Shown here piece after piece: positions 15,150 through 22,346 of a DNA stretch of 22,636 nt. Source of the stretch: Nitriliruptoraceae bacterium (GTDB taxonomy: Bacteria > Actinomycetota > Nitriliruptoria > Nitriliruptorales > Nitriliruptoraceae); contig SKTG01000134.1 of NCBI GenBank assembly GCA_007118045.1, positions 1 through 22,636 on the forward strand, given 5' to 3'. Within the stretch, counting starts at the first letter, position 1; the number at the start of each line of letters is the position of its first letter. Position numbers and translations under genes: made by a program. Below the pieces are notes generated by a model, which searched no databases, was not told the DNA's origin, and saw nothing but the letters and a program-made list of their open reading frames with translations.

Positions 15150-17396
15150 GTGGCATCCGAGACCCTGCTCACGGTCTTCCGCGTCGTCGCCGGGACCGCG
15201 GTCATCGCGTTCTTCGGGGCGTGGGCGGCCCGGCGGATCACCTTCCTCGTCCAGCTGGTGACCAAGGCGGCGCAGCCGAACCCCGCCCGCAGCATCAGGA
15301 CCGCCTTCAAGGCGAACCTGCGCCATGCGCTGGTCAACATCTTCGGCAACAAGAAGCTGCTGAAGTGGTCCCTGCCGGGGATCGCCCACTTCTGGGTCAT
15401 GTGGGCGTTCTTCGTGCTCCAGACGACCCTGCTGGAGGCCATCGGCGAGCTCTACGTCGGTCCGGAGTTCCAGCTGCCGCTGCTGAACTCGATCGGGCTG
15501 TTCGGCGTGACCGCCTACGACGTGCTCGGCTTCTTCCAGGACTCGCTCGGCCTGCTCTCCATGATCGGCATCGCGATCTTCGCGGGGTTGCGTCTCTCCC
15601 AGGATCCGAGCACGAAGGGCCGCCGCTCACGCTTCGCCGGTTCCAACCTCAACCAGGGCTGGTGGGTGCTCGCTGCCGAGACGCTGGTCATCTGGACGCT
15701 GTGGACCGCGCACGGTGTCCGGTTCGCGGAGGGGCACGCCCCGACCGAGGCCGCGTTCATGTCCAACCTGTTCGGCCAGGTGTTCGCCGGCATGGACTCG
15801 CTCACCCTCGAGTGGATCGGGGCGGTCAACCTCGTCGCGCACATGGCGATCGTCGGTGGCTTCCTGGTCTTCACCCTGCACAGCAAGCACCTGCACATCG
15901 CCACGATCCCCTTCCAGGAGCTCACCCGGGACCCGGAGAAGGACAAGGCCCTCGGCAAGCTCTACACCGAGCACATCGACATGGAGACGATGGACGAGGA
16001 CACCGTGCTCGGGGTCGGGCAGATCGAGCAGTTCACCTTCGACCGCTTCCTCGACTTCCAGACCTGCACGGAGTGCGGTCGATGCCAGTCGCAGTGTCCG
16101 GCGTGGAACACCGGCAAGCCGCTCTCGCCCAAGATGCTGATCCAGGACCTGCGCGACCACATGTACGCCAAGGGCCCCTTCCTGCTCGGCAAGGTGGACG
16201 AGGCCGAGGCCGGTGACGTGATCGACATCCCGCTGGTCGGCGACGCCCCCGGGGCCGCCGCGGTCATCGACTACGACGTGCTCTGGTCGTGCACCACCTG
16301 CGGCGCCTGCGTCGAGGAGTGCCCCGTCGACATCCAGCACGTCGACACCATCGTCGACATGCGCCGGTACAAGGCGATGATGGAGTCGAGCTTCCCCCAG
16401 GAAGCCGGCGTCATGCTGCGCAACGTGGAGAACGCCGGCGACCCGTGGGGCGTCGGCCAGGGCAAGCGCGAGGAGTGGACCGAGAAGCTCGATTTCGACG
16501 TCCCGGTGCTCCAACCCGGTGGCGACGAGGGCGGCGCCTACGAGTTCATCTTCTGGACCGGCTGCGCCGGAGCCGTCGACGACCGCTCCAAGAAGATCAC
16601 CCAGGCCACCGCTCGACTGCTGCACGAGGCCGGCGTGAGCTTCGCGATCCTGGGCAAGAACGAGACCTGCACCGGCGATCCCGCCCGTCGCCTCGGGATG
16701 GAGTACCTGTTCCAGATGCTCGCCCAGGCCAACGTCGAGCTGCTCAAGAGCGTCGGCGCGGAGAAGACCAAGATCGTGGCCTGGTGTCCGCACTGCTTCA
16801 ACACGCTCAAGAACGAGTACCCGGACTTCGACGGCCGTTTCGAGGTGCTGCACCACTCCGAGGTGCTGGCCAAGCTCGTCGACGAGGGACGACTCGTCGC
16901 GACCAACCAGCTCGACAAGAAGATCACCTACCACGACCCCTGCTACCTCGGTCGCCACAACGAGGTCTACTCCGATCCGCGCAAGGTCGTCGACGCGGTT
17001 CCCGGCCTGCAGGCCACGGAGATGACCCGGTGCCGGTCGAACGGCTTCTGCTGCGGGGCAGGTGGTGCGCGCATGTGGATGGAGGAGAACATCGGCAAGC
17101 GCGTCAACATGGAGCGGGTCGACGAGGCGCTCGAGATGGATCCGGAACTGATCTCGACCGCCTGCCCCTTCTGCACGACCATGCTCTCGGACGGCATCGC
17201 GCAGAAGGTCCAGCAGGGGTCGCTGGAGGACGGGCAGGTGGAGGTCCTCGACATCTCGGAGGTGCTCTCGCGGGGCCGCATGCTGCCGTTGGCGGCGCAG
17301 GGCGTCGTCGACGCCGGCGACCTCGGCGGCAACGGGTCAGGGCCCGGGGGCGACGGGGGTGGTCCGGGCGCCGAGGCTCCGGCAGGACAGGCCTGA
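15150..17396 (+). CDS. Membrane Fe-S oxidoreductase, EtfD-like (ETF:quinone electron transfer)
   Basis: 748 residues. Seen: a membrane domain with about five to six hydrophobic helices (about 8-26, 76-96, 111-147, 172-190, 225-245) and several His (80, 188, 231, 244, 247) that could ligate heme b, as in NarI-like subunits. Two 4Fe-4S motifs follow: Cys 306/309/312/316 and 381/384/387/391. The C-terminal half has CCG (heterodisulfide-reductase HdrB-type) cysteine motifs, including Cys 472, CPHC 546-549, Cys 598, CC 634-635 and CPFC 672-675. The same architecture occurs in mycobacterial EtfD (Rv0338c), which carries electrons from EtfAB in fatty-acid oxidation to the quinone pool. The tail (724-748) is Gly/Pro rich. 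GTG 15150 has GGGAG 5 nt upstream; ATG 15138 is an alternative without a ribosome site. The last 60 bp overlap the convergent GGDEF gene. Confidence 0.9.
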   Translation: MASETLLTVFRVVAGTAVIAFFGAWAARRITFLVQLVTKAAQPNPARSIRTAFKANLRHALVNIFGNKKLLKWSLPGIAHFWVMWAFFVLQTTLLEAIGELYVGPEFQLPLLNSIGLFGVTAYDVLGFFQDSLGLLSMIGIAIFAGLRLSQDPSTKGRRSRFAGSNLNQGWWVLAAETLVIWTLWTAHGVRFAEGHAPTEAAFMSNLFGQVFAGMDSLTLEWIGAVNLVAHMAIVGGFLVFTLHSKHLHIATIPFQELTRDPEKDKALGKLYTEHIDMETMDEDTVLGVGQIEQFTFDRFLDFQTCTECGRCQSQCPAWNTGKPLSPKMLIQDLRDHMYAKGPFLLGKVDEAEAGDVIDIPLVGDAPGAAAVIDYDVLWSCTTCGACVEECPVDIQHVDTIVDMRRYKAMMESSFPQEAGVMLRNVENAGDPWGVGQGKREEWTEKLDFDVPVLQPGGDEGGAYEFIFWTGCAGAVDDRSKKITQATARLLHEAGVSFAILGKNETCTGDPARRLGMEYLFQMLAQANVELLKSVGAEKTKIVAWCPHCFNTLKNEYPDFDGRFEVLHHSEVLAKLVDEGRLVATNQLDKKITYHDPCYLGRHNEVYSDPRKVVDAVPGLQATEMTRCRSNGFCCGAGGARMWMEENIGKRVNMERVDEALEMDPELISTACPFCTTMLSDGIAQKVQQGSLEDGQVEVLDISEVLSRGRMLPLAAQGVVDAGDLGGNGSGPGGDGGGPGAEAPAGQA

Positions 17397-18473
17397 GGCG
17401 CCGCCAGGTGGCGGATCGTTCGCGGCCCCACCCTCCTCCGGCGACACCCGACAGCTGCTCCCGTCGACGCAACGGAGCGCGCCCAACGGCCCCACGGGTG
17501 CCAGCTGCTGCGTGTAGGGCATGACCCGACCCTTGCCCCGGTCCTTCGCGGCGTACATCGCGAGGTCCGCGGAACGCAGCACCTCGTCGACGTCGCCGCA
17601 CTCCGCCAGCATCGCGAGCCCCATGCTCACCGACGGGGTGACCATGTGGCCGGCGAGCTCCACCGGTCGGCTGATCGCGGCGTGGAGCCGGGCTCCGACG
17701 GCCAGGGCCGCCGCCTCGTCCTCGACCGCCCCGAGCAGGAACGCGAACTCGTCACCGCCCAGCCGGCTACAGGTGTCCTCGGGACGCAGGCAGGTACGCA
17801 CCCGGTCGGCGACGACACGGATGAGCTCGTCGCCGACGTGGTGACCGAGCGAGTCGTTGATGAGCTTGAAGTCGTCGAGGTCGGCGAACAACACCGCGCC
17901 CCGGACACCGCCACCGTCCCGCTCGCCGAGCCGGAGCTGGTGCTCGATGCGGTCGTGGAAGAGCCGCCGGTTCGGGAGCCCGGTGAGCGGATCCTGGTAG
18001 GCGAGGCGTTCGAGCTCGGCCCGCAGCCGCAGCTCCTCGGTGATGTCCTGGAGCATGCCGATCGCGTACGCCGGCGCACCATCCGCGGCGCGCAGCAGGG
18101 AGACCTGCAACCGGCCCCAGACGATGCGTCCTTCGCGGTGGATGAACCGCTTGTCCATCTCGAAGTGGTCGCGTCGGCCGGCGACGAGCTCGGCGAACAG
18201 CTCGTCGTTGCGGGCGATGTCGTCGTGATGGGTGAACACGTCGAAGGTCAGCGTGGCGAACTCGTCCGCGCTGTAGCCGAGCATGGCGCAGAGCGCGTCG
18301 TTGGACAGGACGGTGTGCCCCTCCAGGTCCACGATGCCGATGCCGATAGGCGCCAGACGGACGATGGCGCGCAGTCGCTGCTCCATCGTCTCGTCGGCGG
18401 GATCGTCGAGCGACCAGGCCCCAGGCGCCTCACGCGCCCCGAGCTGCTGATCGAACCCCGAACGACCCGTCAC
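17337..18473 (-). CDS. PAS-GGDEF diguanylate cyclase
   Basis: 378 residues, no membrane segment. Seen: a PAS domain (about 30-147: APIGIGIVDLEGHTVLSNDA at 41-60, GYSADEF, and the PAC-like end LLRAADGAPAYAIGMLQDIT), a short helical connector (148-158), and a GGDEF domain (about 158-320). The active loop is intact (GGDEF, 239-243), the metal-binding DLDDFK stretch is present (198-203), and the inhibitory I-site RxxD (RPED, 230-233) lies five residues upstream. It should make c-di-GMP from two GTP, with product inhibition, in response to a signal read by the PAS domain. The last ~58 residues are Pro/Gly/Ser rich and unlike the family. GTG at 18473 follows AGAGGTGG. It is convergent and overlapping with etfD, and divergent (209 bp) from the voltage-sensor gene. 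Confidence 0.92.
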   Translation of the reverse strand: MTGRSGFDQQLGAREAPGAWSLDDPADETMEQRLRAIVRLAPIGIGIVDLEGHTVLSNDALCAMLGYSADEFATLTFDVFTHHDDIARNDELFAELVAGRRDHFEMDKRFIHREGRIVWGRLQVSLLRAADGAPAYAIGMLQDITEELRLRAELERLAYQDPLTGLPNRRLFHDRIEHQLRLGERDGGGVRGAVLFADLDDFKLINDSLGHHVGDELIRVVADRVRTCLRPEDTCSRLGGDEFAFLLGAVEDEAAALAVGARLHAAISRPVELAGHMVTPSVSMGLAMLAECGDVDEVLRSADLAMYAAKDRGKGRVMPYTQQLAPVGPLGALRCVDGSSCRVSPEEGGAANDPPPGGASGLSCRSLGARTTPVAPGP

Positions 18474-18682
18474 AACCCACCTCTTCGGCGTCCGATCGTC
18501 GCGCGCCCTCACGCCCCTATCGACCGGAGGGGTCGCGTCCTGTAGGGCGCACGAGCCGTTGCGATGGTCCGGGCCGAGGAGCCGCCGAGGTGACGTAGCC
18601 TCTCCGGGGCGCCGCGGGAGCCTGCCCGGCCAGCTCGCGTCGCCGGCCACCCAGCCAGGACCGCTCACCCGTGAGGAGCCGC

Positions 18683-19450
18683 GTGTCGCGTCCTGAGCCC
18701 TCCGAGCACACCGAGCAGGCCGAGCCCACCGACCGCGCCGATCGCGTGCAGGAGCGGCTCGCCGTGCCGGTGCTCGTCGCGGCCCTGGCGTCGGTGCCGG
18801 CGGTGTTCCTGACGCTGCTGGACGAACCGTGGGAGTCGGTCGGCAGCGGCCTCAACACCCTCTCCGGCGCCGTGCTGGTCGCCGAGACGGTGGTGCTGCT
18901 CGCGCTCGCCGAGGACCGCCGCGCCTGGCTGCGGCGCAACCGTTGGCTCGTGGTCCTGGCGGTGCTGATCGTGCCCGCCGTGATCTTCGCGATCGGGCCC
19001 GTGCAGCTCCTGCGGCTGGCTCGTGTGGCCGGCGCTCTCCGCATCATCCGGGTCGGGCGCATCCTCAAGGCCGGACGGATCGTGCGGGAACGCACCGGGC
19101 TCACCCGCGGGTGGCAGCGCGCCATCGGCGTGTTCGTGACCCTGCTGTGTGCCGCGTTCGTCGCGGTGGTCCTGACCGACCCGACCTCGACGACTCGACA
19201 GCAGGTGGTCGATCCGATGCGGGAGGCCGTCGGGATCCCCGGCATCGTGCTTGCGGGGCTGATCCTCGCAGCTGCCACCTACCTGCTGCGCACCAACCGT
19301 TCCCGGACCGTGGACGACGGCGACGATGCTGGTGATGGGCGCGCTGACACCGAGGACCGCGACGGCACCCGGACGGTCGGGGGTGACACCGAGGACGGCG
19401 GCCGCACCCGAACGGGTGGCCGTGACGCCGGGGACCCCGGCGAGACCTGA
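18683..19450 (+). CDS. Six-helix voltage-sensor-like membrane protein without a K+ filter
   Basis: 255 residues. Seen: acidic N-terminus (1-25), helices at about 27-46, 54-76, 87-105, an S4-like helix (about 109-136), then helices at about 145-165 and 184-203, and a polar Asp/Gly/Thr/Arg tail (204-255) with repeated short motifs. The fourth helix carries Arg/Lys at 111, 114, 120, 123, 126, 129, 132 and 135, i.e. every third residue with a single gap (Gly 117), the hallmark of a voltage sensor. In Kv-type channels a pore loop with TVGYG joins the last two helices; here the link (about 166-183) is only TDPTSTTRQQVVDPMREA, with no filter. So it looks like a channel-family relative, possibly a voltage sensor or proton pathway rather than a K+ channel. 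GTG 18683 follows AGGAG by 4 nt; GTG 18671 is an alternative. Confidence 0.75.
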   Translation: MSRPEPSEHTEQAEPTDRADRVQERLAVPVLVAALASVPAVFLTLLDEPWESVGSGLNTLSGAVLVAETVVLLALAEDRRAWLRRNRWLVVLAVLIVPAVIFAIGPVQLLRLARVAGALRIIRVGRILKAGRIVRERTGLTRGWQRAIGVFVTLLCAAFVAVVLTDPTSTTRQQVVDPMREAVGIPGIVLAGLILAAATYLLRTNRSRTVDDGDDAGDGRADTEDRDGTRTVGGDTEDGGRTRTGGRDAGDPGET

Positions 19451-19467
19451 GCGGAGCGTCGAGGCGG

Positions 19468-20301
19468 TCAGCCCGCCTCGTCGGCCGCTGGTGAGCCGGC
19501 GCGGTCGCTCGTGGTCAGCACCGCCAGGTCACGTTCGGCGTAGCCGCGGTGGTGCCACTCCTCGCTGAGGATGCAGCGCAGGCAGGCTTCGACCGGGAAG
19601 CTCTCCGGCTCGGGGTAACCGGGTTCGGTCACCGGGGTCGTGTGCGCGGACAGCCGTTCGGGCGTGAGGCCCTCGATCACCCACCGGACGCTCGCCATCC
19701 GGTCCCGTCGCAACGCCAGCACCTCGTCGAGCGACGGGCGCGCCTCGAGGTCGCGTGGCACCCCCGGGAGCTCCCTGAAGGTGTCGTGCGGCAGGTCGAG
19801 CGCATCCCACGGCTCGGGATCGCCGAGCATCGCCCGCCGGACCCAGGCGTCGGTGGCGAAGACGAGATGGCGCTGGGTCTGGATGAACGACCATTCACCA
19901 TCGACCGACGCGTGCAGCAGCTCGGGATCGAGCTGGCGTGCCCGCTCGAACGTGGCGTCCCAGAGCCCCTCGATCAGCTCCCACGCTTCGCGGAACCCGT
20001 CGGGGTCGGTCGGGCGCAGCTTCGCCCGCTCCGGATGTCGTCGGTCCAGCTCCGCCTCGACCAGGGGAGCGACGTCCACGCCGTTGATCGTGAGGCCGGC
20101 CACCTCGCCGTCGATGGCCACGTCCACGAGCTCGACACCGCGCAGCACCGCGCCTTGGAGGAGCGCCTGATGGACACGTACGTCACGCAGGTCGACCAGA
20201 TGGAACGAAGCCCCGGACAGGTCGGCCCGTTCGAACCTGGCGCCCGACAGGTCCACCCGCTCGAACCTCGTGCCGCCCGGGTCGCTCTCGACTCCACCCA
20301 T
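19468..20301 (-). CDS. Pentapeptide-repeat / DinB-like fusion protein
   Basis: 277 residues, soluble. Seen: a short run of pentapeptide repeats (about 11-65; ARFERADLSGASFHLVDL spans two to three turns of an A(D/N)LxX helix), a linker containing VNGVDVAPLVEAELDRRHPE-like sequence (about 72-92), and a DinB_2-type four-helix domain (about 103-262). Candidate metal ligands are His 145 (QTQRHLVF) and His 250/251 (SEEWHHRGYAERDL). DinB-superfamily proteins include thiol-dependent S-transferases (mycothiol, bacillithiol), but many have unknown reactions. ATG 20301 is preceded by GGAG at 5 nt spacing. It is 32 bp downstream of the DUF3152 gene on the same strand, probably co-transcribed, and convergent with the voltage-sensor gene (17 bp between stops). 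Confidence 0.82.
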   Translation of the reverse strand: MGGVESDPGGTRFERVDLSGARFERADLSGASFHLVDLRDVRVHQALLQGAVLRGVELVDVAIDGEVAGLTINGVDVAPLVEAELDRRHPERAKLRPTDPDGFREAWELIEGLWDATFERARQLDPELLHASVDGEWSFIQTQRHLVFATDAWVRRAMLGDPEPWDALDLPHDTFRELPGVPRDLEARPSLDEVLALRRDRMASVRWVIEGLTPERLSAHTTPVTEPGYPEPESFPVEACLRCILSEEWHHRGYAERDLAVLTTSDRAGSPAADEAG

Positions 20302-20333
20302 GACCACTCCATGGTCACTCGGTGGCACGGACC

Positions 20334-21323
20334 CTACGCGTCCTCCGCCTCCGGTGTCGCGGCGACGTCGGGGTGCGGCCATCCGTTGGCCTCGCAACCG
20401 TCCGTGCCCATCGTCTGCTGCATCATGATCGGGGCGGACTCGCCGTCGCCGGGGCAGGGGACGTGGCCGTAGCCCAGGCCGTGGCCGAACTCGTGGTTGA
20501 CGAGGTAGCGACGGTAGGTGGCCAGGTCGGGGAAGTCGTCGGCTCCCTCCTGCCACCGGTCGGCGTTGAGGGCGGCGAACTCGCCGTTCCAGCACGAGAA
20601 GCGCCCGACCGTGTCCAGCCCGGCTCGCGCACACAGCTGGTCGACGGTCGTGGGCGTGGCCAGCACGACCCGGATGTCGGCGTCGGTCGGGTGCTGGACC
20701 CGCTCGAGCGCGGTCTCCTGGACCCAGCTGCGCGGATCGGTGAGAGCCTCCTCGACGTCGCCGACGAGGCTGCGAAGGCCGACGTCGACCTCGGGCTCGA
20801 GCTCCACGGTGTAGCGCACGGGTGTGCCCTCGCCGACCGGACCGGACGCGCTGGGCGCGACCTCGAAGCCCTCGTCGGTGACGGTGGCCGGCTCCAGCTC
20901 CGGTGCCGTGCCGGTGGGCGCCACGCCTGTGGGGACCACGCCGTACAGCTCCGGGTCACCGAGCCAGTCCGCGGGCACGCGGGCCACCTCGTCTCGGCCC
21001 ACGATCGAGGCCACCTCGGCCGACCGCTGGCCCACCGGAGCCGCCGGACTGCCCGACGAGGGCGACCGGCCGTCACGACCAGGCGCCCCGCTGCCGGTGG
21101 TCGGCTCGCTGGCGTCCGCAGGGCCAGGCATCCGCCGGTCCTCGTCCGGCGGGTCAGCCGGTGGGCGTGGCCCGGCGTCATCGTGGGCTGCGTCCGGTAG
21201 CGGGTCGGAGCTCACCCAGCCGGCGAGGGGAGGCGTGGGCATCCCCGCGGACGTCGCGGCCGCAGCGAGGCCACCGATCAGGGCCACGGCGACGAGCAGG
21301 GACCACGCGGTGGTGCGGATCAC
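20334..21323 (-). CDS. DUF3152 family secreted zinc-metalloprotease-like protein
   Basis: 329 residues. Seen: an N-terminal hydrophobic segment (about 6-25, AWSLLVAVALIGGLAAAATS) acting as signal peptide or anchor; a long Pro/Gly/Ser/Asp-rich region (about 28-150), likely disordered; then a DUF3152 domain (about 160-329). The zinc-binding signature HExxHxxGxxH is intact at 277-287 (HEFGHGLGYGH), followed by VPCPGDGESAPIMMQQT, where the Met residues suit a metzincin-type Met turn. Cys 289 and others (CARAGLD and FSCWNGEF regions) could form disulfides. Family members occur in actinobacteria and their substrates are unknown. GTG 21323 follows GGGGAGGG. The pentapeptide-DinB gene lies 32 bp downstream. 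Confidence 0.85.
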   Translation of the reverse strand: MIRTTAWSLLVAVALIGGLAAAATSAGMPTPPLAGWVSSDPLPDAAHDDAGPRPPADPPDEDRRMPGPADASEPTTGSGAPGRDGRSPSSGSPAAPVGQRSAEVASIVGRDEVARVPADWLGDPELYGVVPTGVAPTGTAPELEPATVTDEGFEVAPSASGPVGEGTPVRYTVELEPEVDVGLRSLVGDVEEALTDPRSWVQETALERVQHPTDADIRVVLATPTTVDQLCARAGLDTVGRFSCWNGEFAALNADRWQEGADDFPDLATYRRYLVNHEFGHGLGYGHVPCPGDGESAPIMMQQTMGTDGCEANGWPHPDVAATPEAEDA

Positions 21324-21540
21324 AGCCCTCCCCTCCGGCCGGATACGGGGCGACGACGAGGTCCGTTCGGCACCTCACCAGCGTACGACGGGACGACCGG
21401 CAGACCGCCGCCGTGGGACGGGGACCGTTCGCTCCGCGGAGCAGCTCCGTGCTGTTCGGCGGTTCCCGGGCCCGAGCCCGCGGATCGCTCGACGGACGCT
21501 GGGGAGCCACGTGCGGTGCTCGCGCGGGCAGTCGTTCTGA

Positions 21541-21568
21541 CCCGGTCCCCCCGACGGCGTCGGCCGGG
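21541..21568 (-). terminator. Candidate terminator of dcd
   Basis: Two nested stems, CCCGG/CCGGG (21541-21545 with 21564-21568) and CCGAC/GTCGG (21551-21555 with 21559-21563, loop GGC), with a 5-nt bulge, begin 2 nt after the dcd stop in the direction of transcription. No T-tract is present. Confidence 0.4.
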
Positions 21569-21570
21569 TG

Positions 21571-22149
21571 TCAGCCCTGACGGCGGTCCGCATCGTTGAG
21601 GTGGTAGCGCGACGCCGTCGGACCGCGCTGGCCCTGGTACTTCGAGCCGGTCGCACCATGGCCGTACGGCCGCTCGGCGGGGGCGTCGAGCGCGAAGAAC
21701 GCGAACTGGGCGATCCGCATGCGGGGGTAGAGCAGGATGGGCAGCGTCGCGACGTTGGACAGCTCGAGGGTCACGTCGCCGTCGAAGCCGGCGTCGATGA
21801 ACCCGGCGGTGGAGTGGATCACCAGGCCCAGGCGCGCCAGGCTGCTCTTGCCCTCCAGTCGGGCCACGACGTCGGCGGCGAGGGTGATGCGCTCGAGGGT
21901 CGCCCCGAGCACGAACTCGCCGGGGTGGAGCACGAAGGGCTCACCGTCGGCGACCTCGACCAGCTCGGTCATGCCGGGCTGGTCCTCGCGGACGTCGATC
22001 ACCGGGTAACGGTGGTTGGCGAAGACCCGGAACTCGTGGGCGAGCCGGACGTCCACGCTCGACGGCTGGATCCCACCCTCGAGGAGCGGGTCGATGCCGA
22101 TGCGTCCGGACGTGAGGGCGGCGCGGATGGTGCCGTCGGAGAGGATCAC
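21571..22149 (-). CDS. dcd: dCTP deaminase (probable dCTP deaminase/dUTPase)
   Basis: 192 residues, matching the M. tuberculosis bifunctional enzyme in length and very closely in sequence as I remember it. It converts dCTP to dUMP (deamination plus diphosphohydrolysis), supplying dTMP synthesis and keeping dUTP low. Seen: MILSDGTIRAALTSGRIGID (1-20), QPSSVDVRL (28-36), HPGEFVLGATLE (75-86), the EGKSSLARLG motif (99-108), HSTAGFIDAGFDG (112-124) leading to the catalytic Glu region TLELSN (127-132), and SKYQGQRGPTASR (169-181). Whether both activities are present cannot be told by eye; the bifunctional form is inferred from the actinobacterial type. GTG 22149 has GGAG 5 nt upstream. It is divergent from tRNA-Gly, an arrangement also seen near mycobacterial dcd. 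Confidence 0.95.
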   Translation of the reverse strand: MILSDGTIRAALTSGRIGIDPLLEGGIQPSSVDVRLAHEFRVFANHRYPVIDVREDQPGMTELVEVADGEPFVLHPGEFVLGATLERITLAADVVARLEGKSSLARLGLVIHSTAGFIDAGFDGDVTLELSNVATLPILLYPRMRIAQFAFFALDAPAERPYGHGATGSKYQGQRGPTASRYHLNDADRRQG

Positions 22150-22213
22150 GCGAACTCCAGGTGGGGCGGTGCCGCGCCGGCGAGCGGGCCGTGCCCGGCC
22201 GGTCGTCGCCGCG

Positions 22214-22243
22214 TTGCAGCCGCCGTCATCGGGCGAGTACCGT
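22214..22243 (+). promoter_or_regulatory. Candidate promoter for tRNA-Gly
   Basis: TTGCAG (-35, 22214-22219), 18-bp spacer, TACCGT (-10, 22238-22243). Predicted start is near 22250, giving a 5' leader of about 26 nt that holds a small hairpin (22254-22260 with 22264-22270, 7 bp, 3-nt loop) just before the mature 5' end. Confidence 0.45.
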
Positions 22244-22275
22244 TCGCGCGACGCCTGCCCCTGGGGCAGGCCACT

Positions 22276-22346
22276 GCGGGTGTAGTTCAATGGTAGAACA
22301 CGAGCTTCCCAAGCTCGGAACGGGGGTTCGATTCCCCTCACCCGCT
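22276..22346 (+). tRNA. tRNA-Gly, anticodon CCC
   Basis: A 71-nt cloverleaf. Acceptor stem GCGGGTG (22276-22282) pairs with CACCCGC (22339-22345), discriminator T at 22346. The D-arm holds GTTCAATGGTAGAAC. The anticodon stem is CGAGC/GCTCG with loop TTCCCAA, giving anticodon CCC (reads GGG). The T-arm has GGGGG/CCCCT with loop TTCGATT. The 3' CCA is not encoded (the next bases are CCT), so it must be added after transcription. Short length and U73 are usual for bacterial tRNA-Gly. Confidence 0.97.

Noticed and set aside
15627..16958. Minus-strand open frame antisense to the EtfD-like gene
   Set aside because: Opposite a gene with intact Fe-S motifs; low-complexity translation typical of antisense high-GC frames.
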